A stretch of DNA of 64,000 nt from Tubiluchus corallicola (GCA_030141605.1 JAQGDQ010000204.1:1-64000), one strand, 5' to 3'. Shown: positions 1 through 12,163, counted from the first letter of the stretch. The notes: generated by a model not told the origin, from the sequence alone. Numbers and translations are program-made.

Positions 1-588
1 AACAACATCGTCAGCAACAACAGCAATAACGGCGTCATCAACGAGCATGGGTCCCCCACCCAACCTCGTTTTTGTCAACCGGAAGAAAGCATCCGACCAG
101 GATAAAGATAAATGAATATTTTTTAAATAGTAAAGGTACACCCCATCGGGATAAAGATAAATGAATATTTTAAAAAGTAAATACACTTCAGTCTCTGGCA
201 ATTTTAGTCTAATAGTAAAGCGCCTCAGTTTTTATTTCTCTTTGTACATCTAGTCTAGATAAAAGTAAAATTTTAAATACCCTATTGTCAAAAAAGAAAT
301 CTTTCAATAAAAATGTGGCTAATGCAACTTGTGAGTTTTTGGGATTATATATATATCCTCACCTAAAAAATACTGACTCGTTGAAATTCGTGCAGACTAG
401 AAGGCTGCAGGCATTCAATTTTATCTAGACGGCAGCTGTCCTACTGTCTGCTTGCTGTACATTCCAACGGGCTTTTTTTTTAAAAACAGGTACACGCACT
501 TAAATAGTCGCGGGTGTCACGTCTCGCAAGTCAATTAACGGATTAAGCCCTCATTAGCTAGGTAGTCGAGTCAATTACCGGATTAAGC

Positions 589-776
589 AATAGACACGTG
601 CCCGCCTTGGCGTCTGATCAGATGAGAGCATTCGTTGCGGGTTTAAACATGCGAGTTAGTACAGATAGAAAGATTTTTACAAAATAGACACGTGCCTGCC
701 TTGGCGTCTGATCAGATGAGTGCATTCGTTGCGGGTTTAAACATGCAAGTTAGTACAGATAGAAAGATTTTTACAA
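589..776. repeat. Tandem duplication, 94-bp unit, two copies
   Basis: Units 589-682 and 683-776 are nearly identical. Both start AATAGACACGTGCC and end in a run TTTTTACAAAA. Only a few substitutions separate them, so the duplication is recent. Confidence 0.9.
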
Positions 777-1149
777 AATGAAAAGATAATTTTAACTAAC
801 ATTAGTTATTATTGTTCTGTCGGATAAAAAAGTGGATGACGACCAAAGATCAGACTCTGCTTTAGGTAATACCGCATCATCATCATCATCATCGTCGTCG
901 TCATCATCATCATCGTTGGATACAGTTGACAAAAAAATAAAGAAACCCAGAAATTAATCATGCTCGGCGACGCGTGAGTAGACTGTATGTTACACGCGGT
1001 AACGTTCGTGCTAATGGTCGGCCCGTGCTAACAATCGTGCTCGGCGGTGTGTGCGCGTGTGAGTAGACTGTATGTTGCACGATGCGACCGCATTGGATGG
1101 AGCGAAGAAGGCTTTTCGACGACGGCATCCATCCATCTCGGATAAAGGT

Positions 1150-1285
1150 AGGATAAAATTTTTAAAAATTGTATTGCAACTTAGACGCGCATAAAAGAAC
1201 ATTCTAACCCGGATGAGGGTATGGTAAAATTTTTAAAAATTGCAAGGCAATTTAGACTCGCATAAAAGAACATCCTAACCATTTA
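1150..1285. repeat. Direct duplication, period about 75 bp
   Basis: The segment around 1150-1210, containing AAAATTTTTAAAAATTG and GCATAAAAGAACAT, recurs at about 1226-1282 with a few changes. It lies in the same duplication-rich stretch as the other short repeats of the first 1.9 kb. Confidence 0.8.
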
Positions 1286-1497
1286 GCGACGACGACGAGA
1301 CTGCTGCACGTGGGTAGAGAAATCTTTTAGCCCATTATCTAGCTAGCTAGGCGGCGAGAGTCGATTACCGGATTAGCCACAATTAGGGTGGAGCAAGCAA
1401 AGTGCGCAGCGAGCGCATGTCGAACGGACGACTGCATTTACCGCGGAGGGGGGGGGGTGTTCTCGCCGGGCGCACCCCCCCAAAACGTGCGCGAGTC

Positions 1498-1770
1498 CCA
1501 ACCGTCACTCCTAATCCTTAAATCGAGCACTTAACTAGCGCAACAATAGACCCACTTCACTTTTTTAGGGGGGTGATTTTTGTTCCCACCCCCGGCAGTC
1601 GAGGGGGGCGTGGCCCGTCGACCAACCGTCACTCCTAATCCTTAAATTGGTCACTTAACTAGCACGACAATAGAGCCACTTCACTTTTTTAGGGGTGTTT
1701 CCGGATTTTCGCACTTTTTTAGGGGTGTTTTTCCCCACCCCCCCGGGGAAATCCCCACCCCCCGGGGAAA
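1498..1770. repeat. 124-bp direct repeat followed by C/G-run repeats
   Basis: CCAACCGTCACTCCTAATCC starts at 1498 and again at 1622, each followed by the same roughly 75 bp ending in CACTTCACTTTTTTAGGGG. Just downstream (1735-1770) a short unit with runs of C followed by GGGGAAAT is repeated. The G-runs near 1450 and C-runs near 1480 could form quadruplex or i-motif structures, but this is inference from base runs only. Confidence 0.8.
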
Positions 1771-1909
1771 TCGGCCAGAGGCAAAACATCTATACTACTC
1801 ACTCCAAATAAATAAATAAACGCCAGAAAGCGAGCTTGTGATGCGTGGCCCTGAAACGAGATTGCAGTTCTCTGAGTTCTTCATCTTTTTACTCTTTGCT
1901 CTCTTGTAG

Positions 1910-4900
1910 ATTGTTGCGAGGATGACAACGATGAATGCTTACCAATAACTCTTGATACATCAGATATCATCTATGACTCGGTTAAATGTATCGACTTGGC
2001 ACGATCAATGAATGCTCGCTGTGTTGATGCAGGTATGTCTAACACAATACACATATAAGTAATACTCGAGTAATATGGACGTAGTATGAGCGTCTAACTC
2101 GTCGTAACCGTGTCACATCAATAAAACGTAAGTACCATTATTTGAAGTTGGACACGTTTCCTTGCTGAAACTGTATTCAACCCCTCTAAAAAGTCTAAAT
2201 ATTTGGAATTTTTATGCTTCCATAGAACTTTTTTTGCTGTAGTTCAAATAAACAGATGTTATACCAACTGTGTTATAGAGATTCAAAGGCAAATATTAAA
2301 ACTGTCACGACACCTTTTTTCCTGATCATGAAAGGGTTAGCCTACCATAGAAAAACTAATAAAGATAACAAACTGCAGGCTCCAATTTGATTTGCTTTCG
2401 CAGGCGTCGAAATCCTGATTGTTTCGACACCAGTAGGCGTTGAAGTTGCGTGGACGTTTTTAATGTGTTTACCGGACGTTAAATTAATTTTTATGGTGTT
2501 TATATTACTGTCTGGTTTCTAAAATGTATATTAAGTTCAGAATTTTAAACAAAGCAAGTCAATTGCTGATAATTATATATCTATATTCTCTATTTAGGCA
2601 CGGGACCACGTGCTCAGATAAATGAAATAACAGCTTATATAGATGGATCCCAAGTTTATGGAAGCAGCAAGGAATGGGCGGATAGTCTAAGAAGTTTTAA
2701 GAAAGGTACAGAATGAGCAGTTTTCTTTAGAAAAGTGTTTTCAGCCAGAAAGGCTTCAATAAGTGTGTAGTTTATAAAATTACACGCCCGCTATTTCTAG
2801 TTATATCTAGACTAAACAATTCTGAATTAAAGTATAATTTCACGCAGCTAAAATAAAAACGCGATTTTAGAATGACACATTAATCAATGCATGATATTTC
2901 AGGACAGCTTTTGGTTTATACTGATGTCGAAAAAGGTGACTTCCCGTTGGCTGGAGGGCAGTTTTGTTCAGGCACACCATGTTTCATTGCAGGTATACCA
3001 TCTTTGCTTGCTGCTGCAATCGTTACTGCTATTATTGCTGTTGATACTGCTGTTATTGCACTGTTACTAGCGTATCACTTCTGTCGTTCCGTTGCTACTG
3101 CCGCTGTTGTTGTTGCCACTGCTTCCAGGTTTTGAGAGCATTTTTATTATAATTATATTACTTTTATTTTAGTTGTGTCTGTGAATGTGCATGTAAATAT
3201 GGTAGTGATGATGACGACGGTGACGTTGATGCTAATGATGGTGATGGTGGTGGTTGTGGTAGCGCTGTTGCTGCTGCTTATGATAAGAATGATGTGGAAG
3301 AGAAGGAAGATGGTGGAGAGATGGTGTGATAATACGTGATCCTTTAACCTGAAATAAAAAAATATAATTATAATAATCACATCATTGTTGTCATTAATGT
3401 TGGTCATGTTTGCTATGACGGTGATAAATGACAACGATGATGACAATGATTATGATGATGACGACGACGATGATAATGGTACGATGACGGTAACAAGGAG
3501 AACGAAGATGGTGCAGAGAAACACAATGAAGGTATTGATGATGATAAAGAAACTACCACGGCGAAGTTGATAATACATGTAGTCAGAAATTAGTAATATT
3601 GTTTTGCGATTGTCTCTGATAAAGTTTTGCCTCTTGTGCAGGTGATGTGAGGATAAATGAGCAATTTGGTTTGACAGCCATGCACACTTTGTGGGTTCGC
3701 GAACACAACCGAATTGCAGGCAAATTCCACAAGATGAAAATCAAAGGCTGGAATGATGAAATTATATTTATGGAAACGCGTAGAATCGTGGCAGCCATGA
3801 TGCAGGTGCGCCCATTTGCTTTTTAGCTTTAACTGATTAAAGCAAAAATGTACAAAATTTAGTTAAAGTAAAGCACGCAAAAAGCTTATTGATGATTCAG
3901 TAAAACTTCTAACCGTCTACATAATTAGCTTGCTGACTGACTTACCAATTAACTGATCAACTGACTAATAATTGATTAATCGTCTATCAGTCAGTCACTC
4001 AATCAGCAATCACCACTCACTGAACAACATTCACTAACAAAGCAATTGACTTGCTGATAAGCTAAACTGGTAATGAAACCAATAACCTACCAAAACAAAA
4101 ACTAACTAACAAATAAGCAAGCAAACTGACAGACGGACGGACAGACAAACAGACAGGTATCCTGGCAGTGAAGCAGGCAGATAGAGAGGCACGCAGACCA
4201 GACAGACAGACTGGCAGGCAAGCAAGCAAGCAAGCAAACGGGCAGGCAGAGAAACAGAAGACAGGTAACCAGACAGACATACAGACAAACAAACAAACAA
4301 ATAAACAAAAAACAAATAAATAAACAAACAAGCAAACGAATAAGCAAGCAAAGAACCAAACAAATAAACGAACGTACAGACAAACAAACAAACAAACATA
4401 GCCTTTCAGTCAGTTAGATAACCAGTTTTGCAAGAAAGCTTTTCTTCAGCAATAGGTATCTTAATTTCAATGTTCAACTTGACCTGACCGATTGCATCGC
4501 TTGTTGCTCAACCAACGAATCAACAAAGCTAATGAACCAGCAAAACAATTGGCTACTAAAACTCTGAAGACAACGCTTGAATAATTGTATTTTGTGCTGA
4601 AGTACATAAAAAAGAGATTATTTAATAGCCATCATCAAGTAATTAGTAGCATGATTCAAGCTTCGGATAAACACTGAGCAAGCATTTGCTAATTGTAAAC
4701 GATCTATAAGGCAGGGAAACTGTTTGCAAGGCACTTGCATGATTTGCAGCTCTTTTTCCGGCAGGGAAAGTGATGTTCGCGTATCATTATTAACGTACGG
4801 TATAGACAGAATTCAATGGATTAGTGTGTTTTATTGCAGGCGATTACAGTAAAGGAATTTTTACCAGTCGTTTTGGGCTCAGCGTTTGATCAAACCTACC

Positions 4901-7900
4901 CTGGATATGACAGTGAGACAAATCCAAGTATTGGAACCGAATTTGCAACAGCTTCATATAGGTAAAACACTTACTGAAGTGTGACGATAAATCATTCTCA
5001 AAGGAGTGACAGAGTTTTGTCCATTGTGGTATAGTAGTAGATTTGTTGACAAAATTTTTTACACAACATTAAAGGATAGCAAACAGATAAAAATAACAAA
5101 CTTGAGTCACTAAATTGCTTACGGGATAGATGACATTAATTTACAAAACAAAAAGCATATCAGCTAAGCATAGGAGTGAGATAATATATGCCATATCAGT
5201 CAGCATCAAATTTATACAACCTTTCAAAGCAAGTGACGTAAGGCTGCTCGTTTTCAAACAATTCTATTCAGTTTGAAAGAAGATCCAGAAAACACTAGTC
5301 AAAAAATTTAAATTTCGAGTCTATATCAGGTGATCTTTGTTCAAGTGACTTGACGGGACACTTGCTTAGCTGCAGACTGTTGAACACAGTCAGTACACAA
5401 ACAAGATACACTATACTAGCTTATATGCGTTACAACGAGGATTTAGTAGATAGCAACATTGTGGCGTGTGAGAGTAGTACATGTGGCGCTAGCTACTGAC
5501 AAGAATGAAAACAAAGTTGTTTTCTATGAAATGACCCAACATGCTTGTTCTGATATTGTTCATATTTTTTAAGTCAAAATTATTCATTTCAGGTCATTAA
5601 AATGTTGATAATATGGCAAGCGCTTTTATGTCTTAAAAACGTCTAGAAGTGAGTAACCAATGCTTTGTAGGTTTGGTCACACTATTGTTGCAAGCATGTA
5701 CAAGAAGGAAAATAGCCAGGCTTTTACTCTCCATGAAACGTATTTCGACCCAAGTTATTTAGTGGATTATGGACTAGAAACCGCTGCTAAAGCACTGTAT
5801 GGGAGTGAAAGCGAGAAATGTGACAGGTATGATCTAAACTTATTTGCGATAAAGGTAAAATTACTTATTGTTTGCATTTTCGTGTTGAAAAATCTCACAA
5901 GTCAATACCTATATATGTGGCGAACATAATCTCAAACTTTGCAAAGCGTGCAAAGCGCCATATATACAGTTTTCAAGAATAAAACCACAATTTCTGGTGC
6001 ATAACGACATTTTAATTAATCGGAGCTAGCTCATAGACGTAACTGGTCTGTGCCAAATTAGAAAACAACTAGGTGTTTTTTGTTTAGAAATATAGGTGTA
6101 CAATATAAACATAAATGTAAATTTAATGTAAATGTAAAATGTAAATTTATGTTTACAAAACATTTTGTAAATATAAACAAAAAATATATAGGTGTAACTG
6201 GTGTGTGCCAAATTAGAAAACAGTTAGTTCGTAGAGTAACTGCTCAATGCCATATTAGAAAGCATATAGCTTGTCCACATTGAATTAGGAACCAGATAGC
6301 TCATAGATCTAAATGGTCTATGACAAATTAGAAAACAACTATCTCATAGACGTAACTGATTTATAGTAAATTAGAAAAAAGTTAGCTCATTGACTTAATT
6401 GATCCATGTCAAATTACAAAACAGCTAGCTCATAGACGTATTTGATCTATACCAAGCTAGAAAACAGTTAGTTCATAGACTTTATTGATCTATATGAAAT
6501 TAGAAAACAGCTAGCTCATAGACGTAATTGATCTATACCAAGTTCGAAAACAGTTAGCTCATAAATGTAACCGGCCCATGCAAAATTAGAAAACAACTAG
6601 CTCATAGTAATTGATCTATGCCAAGTTAGAAAACAGTTTGCTCGTAAATGTAACTGGCCCGTGCATAATTAGAAAAGAGCTAGTTTATATACTTAACAGC
6701 TCTACACTAAATTGAAAAACAGCTCGTAGACGTTATCTCGTAGACGTAACTGGTTCGTATGCCAAACTATAAACAGATATCTCATAGACGTCGTTGATTT
6801 AGGCCAAATTAGAAAGCAGCTAGCTCGTTGACGGTAACTGTTAACTCCAATGTTTATCGTAACAGGCACTTAACTGAGGGAGTACAAGATCGTTTATTCC
6901 AATCAAAAGAAGCCGACTATGGATTTGATTTAGCTGCAATAAACCTCCAGAGAGGTCGAGATCATGGTATACGATCTTATAACGATTACAGAGCAATGTT
7001 CGGCTTGGCACTTGCAACCACAATGGATGAATTTGACGACGCCATATCTGCAGCAAACATCGAAGCGTTGAAATCAGCTTACGGGTAACGACTATCTAAT
7101 TGTTCATATTACATCATTTATTTGACAAAAGACGCTCTTCCTTCTCTCGACATAGTATGTTGGATGTTAGTTTTCTTCGTTAAGGGACTTATCAACTGAA
7201 TAAGAAAAGACATTATGGTCGCATACAGCTTGCCGATATGATGATATTGAACGACATAAACATAGTTTACAATATAAACTCACAAAGCTCCATATTCTTT
7301 GTTGTTTGAATTGGGGTTATACAGATGGATATCTACAATGTTCACACACTTTTTGAATTAAATTTTTTATGATTCTACTCACTTAGCATGGAATAAATGA
7401 GCAGATAAATGAATAGGAGAATAAGTGAAGTGATAATTGAATGGATGAACGAAAGTGGATAGTAGAGTGAAAAGCGATTGAGTGAGTGAATGATTAAACG
7501 AACGAAAAACGAACGAACGAACGAAATAATACTGATATGCATATATTAGAATGCACAAAAAACCAAGTTATATGATAGGAAAAGAGCAGTTATGCAAATA
7601 TGATAAAATTATTTTAACTTCATTATGATGCCATAATGCAGAAGTACCGGTTCATTTTGGGCAAAATAAGAAGTGTATTCAGCATGTTTTTCATATTACG
7701 CAGCGTTGTTCCGGCAAATTTTTAAGTTATTGTAGTATACTCTCTTATTAAATATCTTAAAACTCAACCGCATTTCATTGTAATTAAATTCGCACATTTC
7801 AGCATATTTGATTTGTACTGTACTGTTCGTTCTGGAATATCCTGACATAGTATATTCAATTAAGAATGTCTTGAGCGCCACTCGCCGGCATGTGTGTATC

Positions 7901-9002
7901 GAGATAAGAAACCTGGTACAGATTGCCACACTAGAAATAAAAAACCAAATACCAAGGAACCTATAAGTATCCTGTGCTGTGCCGAACTTACTGATTCTAG
8001 AGACACGAAATGTCACACTTAGTCTGCTACACTGCATCATTGCTTGCAGTTTTGGCAAATTCATTTTTTTTCTTGCAGAGACAATCCAGGGGACGTAGAT
8101 CAGTTTGCAGGCGGTTTATCAGAAACACCTATAAACGGTGGGCTACTTGGTCGTACCTTCGCTGTATCTGTTAGATTTCAATTCGAAAAACTTCGAAGAG
8201 GCGACAGATTTTGGTTCGAAAATGTGCCAGATAACCCTCCGCCTGTTGATCACAAACACCCGCCTCGTTGGTTTAGTTCAGGTAATTACCGTTATGGATG
8301 ACTACTCAACTTGTACTACATTGTGTAAGCTCAACTTGTACCGCTATGTATGATTACTCAACTTGTACCTCTTTGTATAACTACTCAACTTGTACCTCTT
8401 TGTATAACTACTCAACTTGTACCTCTATGTATAACTACTCAACTTGTACCTCTATGTATAACTACTCAACTTGTACCTCTATGTATAACTACTCAACTTG
8501 TACCTCTATGTATAACTACTCAACTTGTACCTCTATGTATAACTACTCAACTTGTACCTCTATGCATAACCACTCAACTTGTACCGCTATGTATAATTAC
8601 TCAACTTGTACTGCTATGTGTAACTACTCAACTTATGTTACGATGTATAAATAAACGGAACATAAACTTCTCAAACTGTGCAGAATTTTTTTAAAATGAG
8701 CAAACTTGTGTCGTTTGCTTTGAACTATTACTTAATTTGACAGTGACTAATATCATCTTACATTTTTACTTAGTAATTTTTTTTGTTTTTTTATACTAAT
8801 GTCGCTTTACCCTCAAACAGTATAAATTTTATGGACTAAAATTTTTATTTCTGTGATTGTTACCTCACTAATAAATCGCAAAAAAATTGGTTAATAAACC
8901 TACTACTATTACTATAGGTTCTCAACTTACTCTGCTATGTTTAACAACTCACCCAATACTGCAATGCAATGCAATGCTACTCAACTTGCGCCGCTTTCCT
9001 TC

Positions 9003-9062
<60 letters not shown>

Positions 9063-9793
9063 TGAGTGAGTGCGTGTGCGTGCGCGTGCGCGTGCGCGTG
9101 CGTGTGTATGTGTGTGTGTGCGTGTGTGTGTGTATACATGTGTGCCTATGTGTGTTTACTGTATAACGTCGTAAGTTTGTCTTTGTAGAACAAGTAAATG
9201 AATTACATAAAACCACGTTGGCAAGGGTTATCTGTGACAACACACGCATAAAATCGCTGCCACGCAGTGTGATGGTAAAGGAATCAGACAGGTGAGAATT
9301 TTATAAACTGGAAATTTGAAGTATCATTTCGCTGCGTGCAACTAGCAAAATGTCTTCCTTAAACAAATGTATCTCTGTAATCAGAGGAGTTAGCAGCGTT
9401 GTCCCACATTTGGGAAAAAAATTGATGAAATAAAACATGGCTAAAAGACGTAATGTCCCCGAAATTATTGTCGGGGACATCTGCTTACCGAAATCCGTGC
9501 TTTCTGTCTTTACTGACATTTTAAAAAATAGGAATACAAGCCTTTATTGCAAACTTATGCTTGAAAATAGTAAAAAAACGGACAAATGTGAACGAGATAA
9601 AATCAACTAAATGACACGAGTGGCTACTGAAGAAAATACTGTTGCTGTTCTAATAGATTTTGCATTACTTTTCAGTAATCCCGCAATCAACTGTTCAGAA
9701 TTGCCAAAACTGAAGATTGAAGTTTTTGCACCACCGGGATCGCCATCGGGACCGCCACCGCCGCCACCGCCACCGCCACGAGCACAAGCTTAA
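1910..9793 (+). CDS. Animal haem peroxidase, 3' ten exons (5' end outside the window)
   Basis: Exons: 1910-2032, 2598-2705, 2903-2992, 3642-3805, 4840-4961, 5671-5826, 6866-7084, 8079-8281, 9189-9291, 9676-9793 (TAA). Every junction is GT-AG and phases match, giving 467 residues of an animal haem peroxidase. Seen motifs: IDGSQVYGSS (exon 2); the catalytic Arg in LWVREHNRIA (exon 4); the proximal haem-ligand His in YRFGHTIV, His codon 5678-5680, split over exons 5 and 6; LQRGRDHGIRSYNDY (exon 7); GGLLGRTF and RRGDRFWFEN (exon 8); ARVICDNT (exon 9). The distal His segment should lie just before DCCEDD and is upstream of the window. The enzyme family oxidises substrates with H2O2 and is usually secreted. 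No membrane helix is visible in this part, and the C-terminus is a polyproline tail. The subfamily (peroxinectin-like, chorion peroxidase-like or other) is not resolved. Confidence 0.93.
3165..3570. repeat. Imperfect ATG/GAT trinucleotide region in a peroxidase intron
   Basis: This intron stretch between exons 3 and 4 is dominated by GATGAT/GGTGGT/GACGAC-type triplets. It gives long low-complexity open frames (Asp runs on +, Ile/Thr runs on -) that are not genes. Confidence 0.8.
3900..4400. repeat. Imperfect tetranucleotide region (ACTG, then AGAC/AAAC/GCAA types)
   Basis: The stretch starts with CTGACTGACT-like motifs and passes into AGACAGAC, GCAAGCAAG and AAACAAAC runs. All three minus-strand frames stay open as Cys/Leu/Phe/Val repeats, as expected of a 4-bp repeat without stops. 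Confidence 0.9.
6024..6835. repeat. Minisatellite, unit about 42-43 bp, about 17 diverged copies
   Basis: The unit reads roughly GCTAGCTCATAGACGTAA, then TGATCTATGCCAAATTAGAAAACA. Copies follow head to tail through most of the intron between peroxidase exons 6 and 7 and end about 30 bp before the acceptor at 6864-6865. One copy near 6070-6190 is interrupted by an AT-rich segment built of AAATGTAAATTTATG-like motifs. Confidence 0.9.
7380..7530. repeat. Imperfect GAATGAAT/GAACGAAC tetranucleotide tract
   Basis: Degenerate GATGAAT, GAGTGAGT and finally ACGAACGAACGAACGAA motifs lie in the intron between peroxidase exons 7 and 8. Confidence 0.75.
8298..8645. repeat. 27-bp minisatellite, about 13 copies
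   Basis: The unit is CTCAACTTGTACCTCTATG plus TATAACTA. It is tandem from within about 20 bp of the donor at 8282. Because 27 is a multiple of three and the unit lacks stops in two frames, it makes spurious open frames. Central copies are nearly identical and edge copies diverged. Isolated diverged copies recur near 8917-8995. Confidence 0.95.
9007..9150. repeat. TG/GTGC dinucleotide microsatellite
   Basis: A pure TG run (about 9007-9060) passes into GAGT, GCGTGCGTGC and again TG-rich sequence. It ends about 40 bp before the acceptor of peroxidase exon 9. Confidence 0.95.
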
Positions 9794-9865
9794 GGGAAAC
9801 TGCACGGTCTAACATCTAGAGATTCATAAATTTGTAATTCCTAGAGACTAAGCCGTGTTATCCTA

Positions 9866-9871
9866 AATAAA
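9866..9871 (+). terminator. Candidate poly(A) signal of the peroxidase gene
   Basis: A canonical AATAAA lies 73 bases after the TAA stop codon at 9791-9793. It is the first good signal after the stop and supports the gene ending here, before the MAM gene. Confidence 0.6.
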
Positions 9872-12087
9872 ACATTTCGTAATCTAATACTTTGTTATGA
9901 GCACACGCACTGTGTGATTTCTAAAAGTTTATTTTCACAGATTCTTGAAGCTCTTAAGCACACTTTACATTAATAAATTCCATAACATGCTCATTTTCAG
10001 TCATGTTCTTGTAGTGTCCGAAAAATTTTTGTAAACCTCTAATTTAACGTGTCCAAATGTATTAATGACCACAAGTAATAGATATCAAGGACAATTCTCT
10101 GAGAGTATGCTCAGCTAAAAATTATGGTTGAAACGGGGGAATTTCTTTAGTCAAGCCCCTGTCCATTTTAAATGTAAAAACTCATTAATTAACAGTATGG
10201 AAAACGCTACAAATGTTTACGGCGAAATTTGTAACTTAAATGTGAATATTATCGGTAAAATGTTTCCTCTCTCTCAATTACAATAATTTTAAAATTCCTT
10301 ACTGTTATAGCATAAATTTATTTGCACCTGCTTCGTATTTGTCGAAAATTGATACAAAATCGCAAAAAAGACAACATCATGGCGAAACACACCTGTTTAT
10401 GGGTTACTTCACAAGCGAGCAACCAAAAAATATCTCCTACTGAGCGTGATTAAAATAACAGGAAATTAATAAACAAAACTGCCTTCTTCAATTTGAGCTG
10501 CAAAAGACTGTTATAAAAGACTATCTCATTCGAGTAGTTATCTGCTCTTATAGTTGAATTTGTACCTGCGTCATGTCCCCCTACAGCGCGCCTATAGTTT
10601 TTACGAAATGAGAATTTATTTTTGGCCACCCAGTAGGCCTTTCGCTGCTTTTCATCAGAGCAAACAACAGAACTTGTTATACGATCAAAGATCAATCACT
10701 GTGTGCGTTTACTTAATACAAGTAATTAATTTTTGGAGGTGGTACAGAAATGTATGCAAATTTATTCTATATTAGTCCAAGGACCTTTGTTAGTCTAAAA
10801 GTTTGAATGTTGCTTTAAGAGACTTCTGTATTACCATGCGCATTACCAAATACCACGTAACATAAGTTAATAAAACGATGTTTATTTTATGTTTTGTGTT
10901 TTTGGTTTGTTTGTTTTAGCAATAGGGTAAAATGAGTTAATGTCGGACGTTTTCTTAAAACCCATTAAATTATCTGGACGTTGTTTTTTCCTTTCATTGT
11001 TTATACTGCCATATCACATCTTTAGACTGGCAGTATCACCATTGCCTAGTAGTTCGTCTTCTAGCAGCCGTATGGTCGTGAACATACACGCTCGCTCAGT
11101 GAGCACGTTTATCCTTCATTGTATTAAGTTTTTATTAATTTGTGGTTAAACAGACCTAAAGCATTAATTATTTACAGCAGCCTCTTTGAGAAATGGTTTT
11201 TATTGCAAGTTACTGCTTCCTTGATACTTTCATAACACAGTTTGCAAAGCACCATATTTGTTTGTTTGTTATACAACTCAAGCAGTGTCCGACTTTACCC
11301 CAAGGTTTAGGCTAATGTCGGACAATTGAATTTTTGTGTCCGACTTTTCGCCCGGAATTAATTATTTATGTAGCTAAAAAACATAGATTTTTGGCCATTT
11401 GAGCCAAAATGTGAAACTAATACGGTTTTGAATGTTGCAGAAACACGGAAAAGCAGTTCTCTTATAAAAAGTGAATAAGTTAGAGATAGTATGTCCCTTA
11501 GCATATGAAGATAAAGTATTATTAGCATACAAGCGTAACAAATTAAAATTAAAAGCTCAGTTGTGCTTTGTTGCTAAAGTACATTAAACCATAAATATTC
11601 ATGGTATTATAGTGGTGGCATACAAAAATGTCTATTCAAACCGGTTTTGAAAAAAATTAAGAAGTGCTAGTGATGAAATATGAAGTACGATGAAGTATTA
11701 ATAATAGACGAGTTGTAAATCCCATTATAAGTATTCTATAATGGCATGGGCGCAAATCCCGGATTAAAATTGTTTTAATTGGTGACAAAACAAACCTATA
11801 GCTTTGCTCGTTGAAGATTAATCACCTTTTCAATTTCTGTCAAAATGATCTAAACCATTTGTGATAGAGAGATCGTTCTAGCTCTACCCTCTGTACAGAA
11901 TATAGTACGCACTATCAACAGCATTTATCAATAAAAAAACATTTGCGTATTTGAATATAGATATAAACTGCATAGAACGAAGTATTGAACCCAAGTCCAA
12001 AAATCCACCTACGCTTACTGTAAAAAGCTGGAAGATCATTAGATGGTCTACACCAGATGTAAAGTTCTGCAAATATATTGGTGAATA
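9872..12087. other. Intergenic region between the peroxidase and the MAM gene
   Basis: AT-rich with no coding exon recognised. The short open frames here show no family signature. Scattered GTCCGAC-type motifs occur near 10016, 10941 and 11288-11345. The 5' UTR and promoter of the MAM gene must lie in the distal part, but no clear core promoter is visible. Confidence 0.6.
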
Positions 12088-12163
12088 ATGCTGTCACCGT
12101 TTAAAGCAGTTTTTTTAGTCGTTCTGAATCTGTGGTGTGGTTTACGTTTTTCGTTTGCTGAAG
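12088..12163 (+). other. Signal-peptide exon of the MAM gene
   Basis: The exon encodes MLSPFKAVFLVVLNLWCG and then LRFSFAE, ending in phase 1 at a GTGATG donor. It has a short polar start, a hydrophobic core and a small-residue cleavage region. The next acceptor in matching phase is 13896-13897, giving E-WLPNSPIDCDF, the start of MAM1. The link is inferred from phase and signal-peptide content, and a cDNA has not been seen. Confidence 0.7.

Larger units (their letters stand above)
1..1909. other. Upstream intron or 5' flank of the peroxidase gene, rich in local duplications
   Basis: No exon was recognised here. The segment that should precede the first visible exon (the distal-His part of the peroxidase) is not present, so this stretch is probably intron and the 5' exons lie outside the window. 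It holds several short direct duplications (about 98/150, 589/683, 1150/1226, 1498/1622), an ATC/GTC trinucleotide run near 877-915, and G- and C-runs at 1447-1770. The polypyrimidine tract and AG at 1908-1909 form the acceptor of the first visible exon. Confidence 0.6.

Noticed and set aside
4062-4399. Three overlapping minus-strand Cys/Leu/Phe/Val-rich open frames of about 100 codons
   Set aside because: They are translations of AAAC/AGAC tetranucleotide repeats; a 4-bp repeat lacking stops stays open in all frames.
8298-8694. Open frames of about 115 codons made of STCTSMYNY or TTQLVPLCI repeats
   Set aside because: Two frames of the 27-bp intronic minisatellite, which is bounded by the donor at 8282; no splice or start context supports translation.
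9004-9249. His/Thr-repeat minus-strand frame
   Set aside because: The TG microsatellite overlapping peroxidase exon 9 on the other strand.
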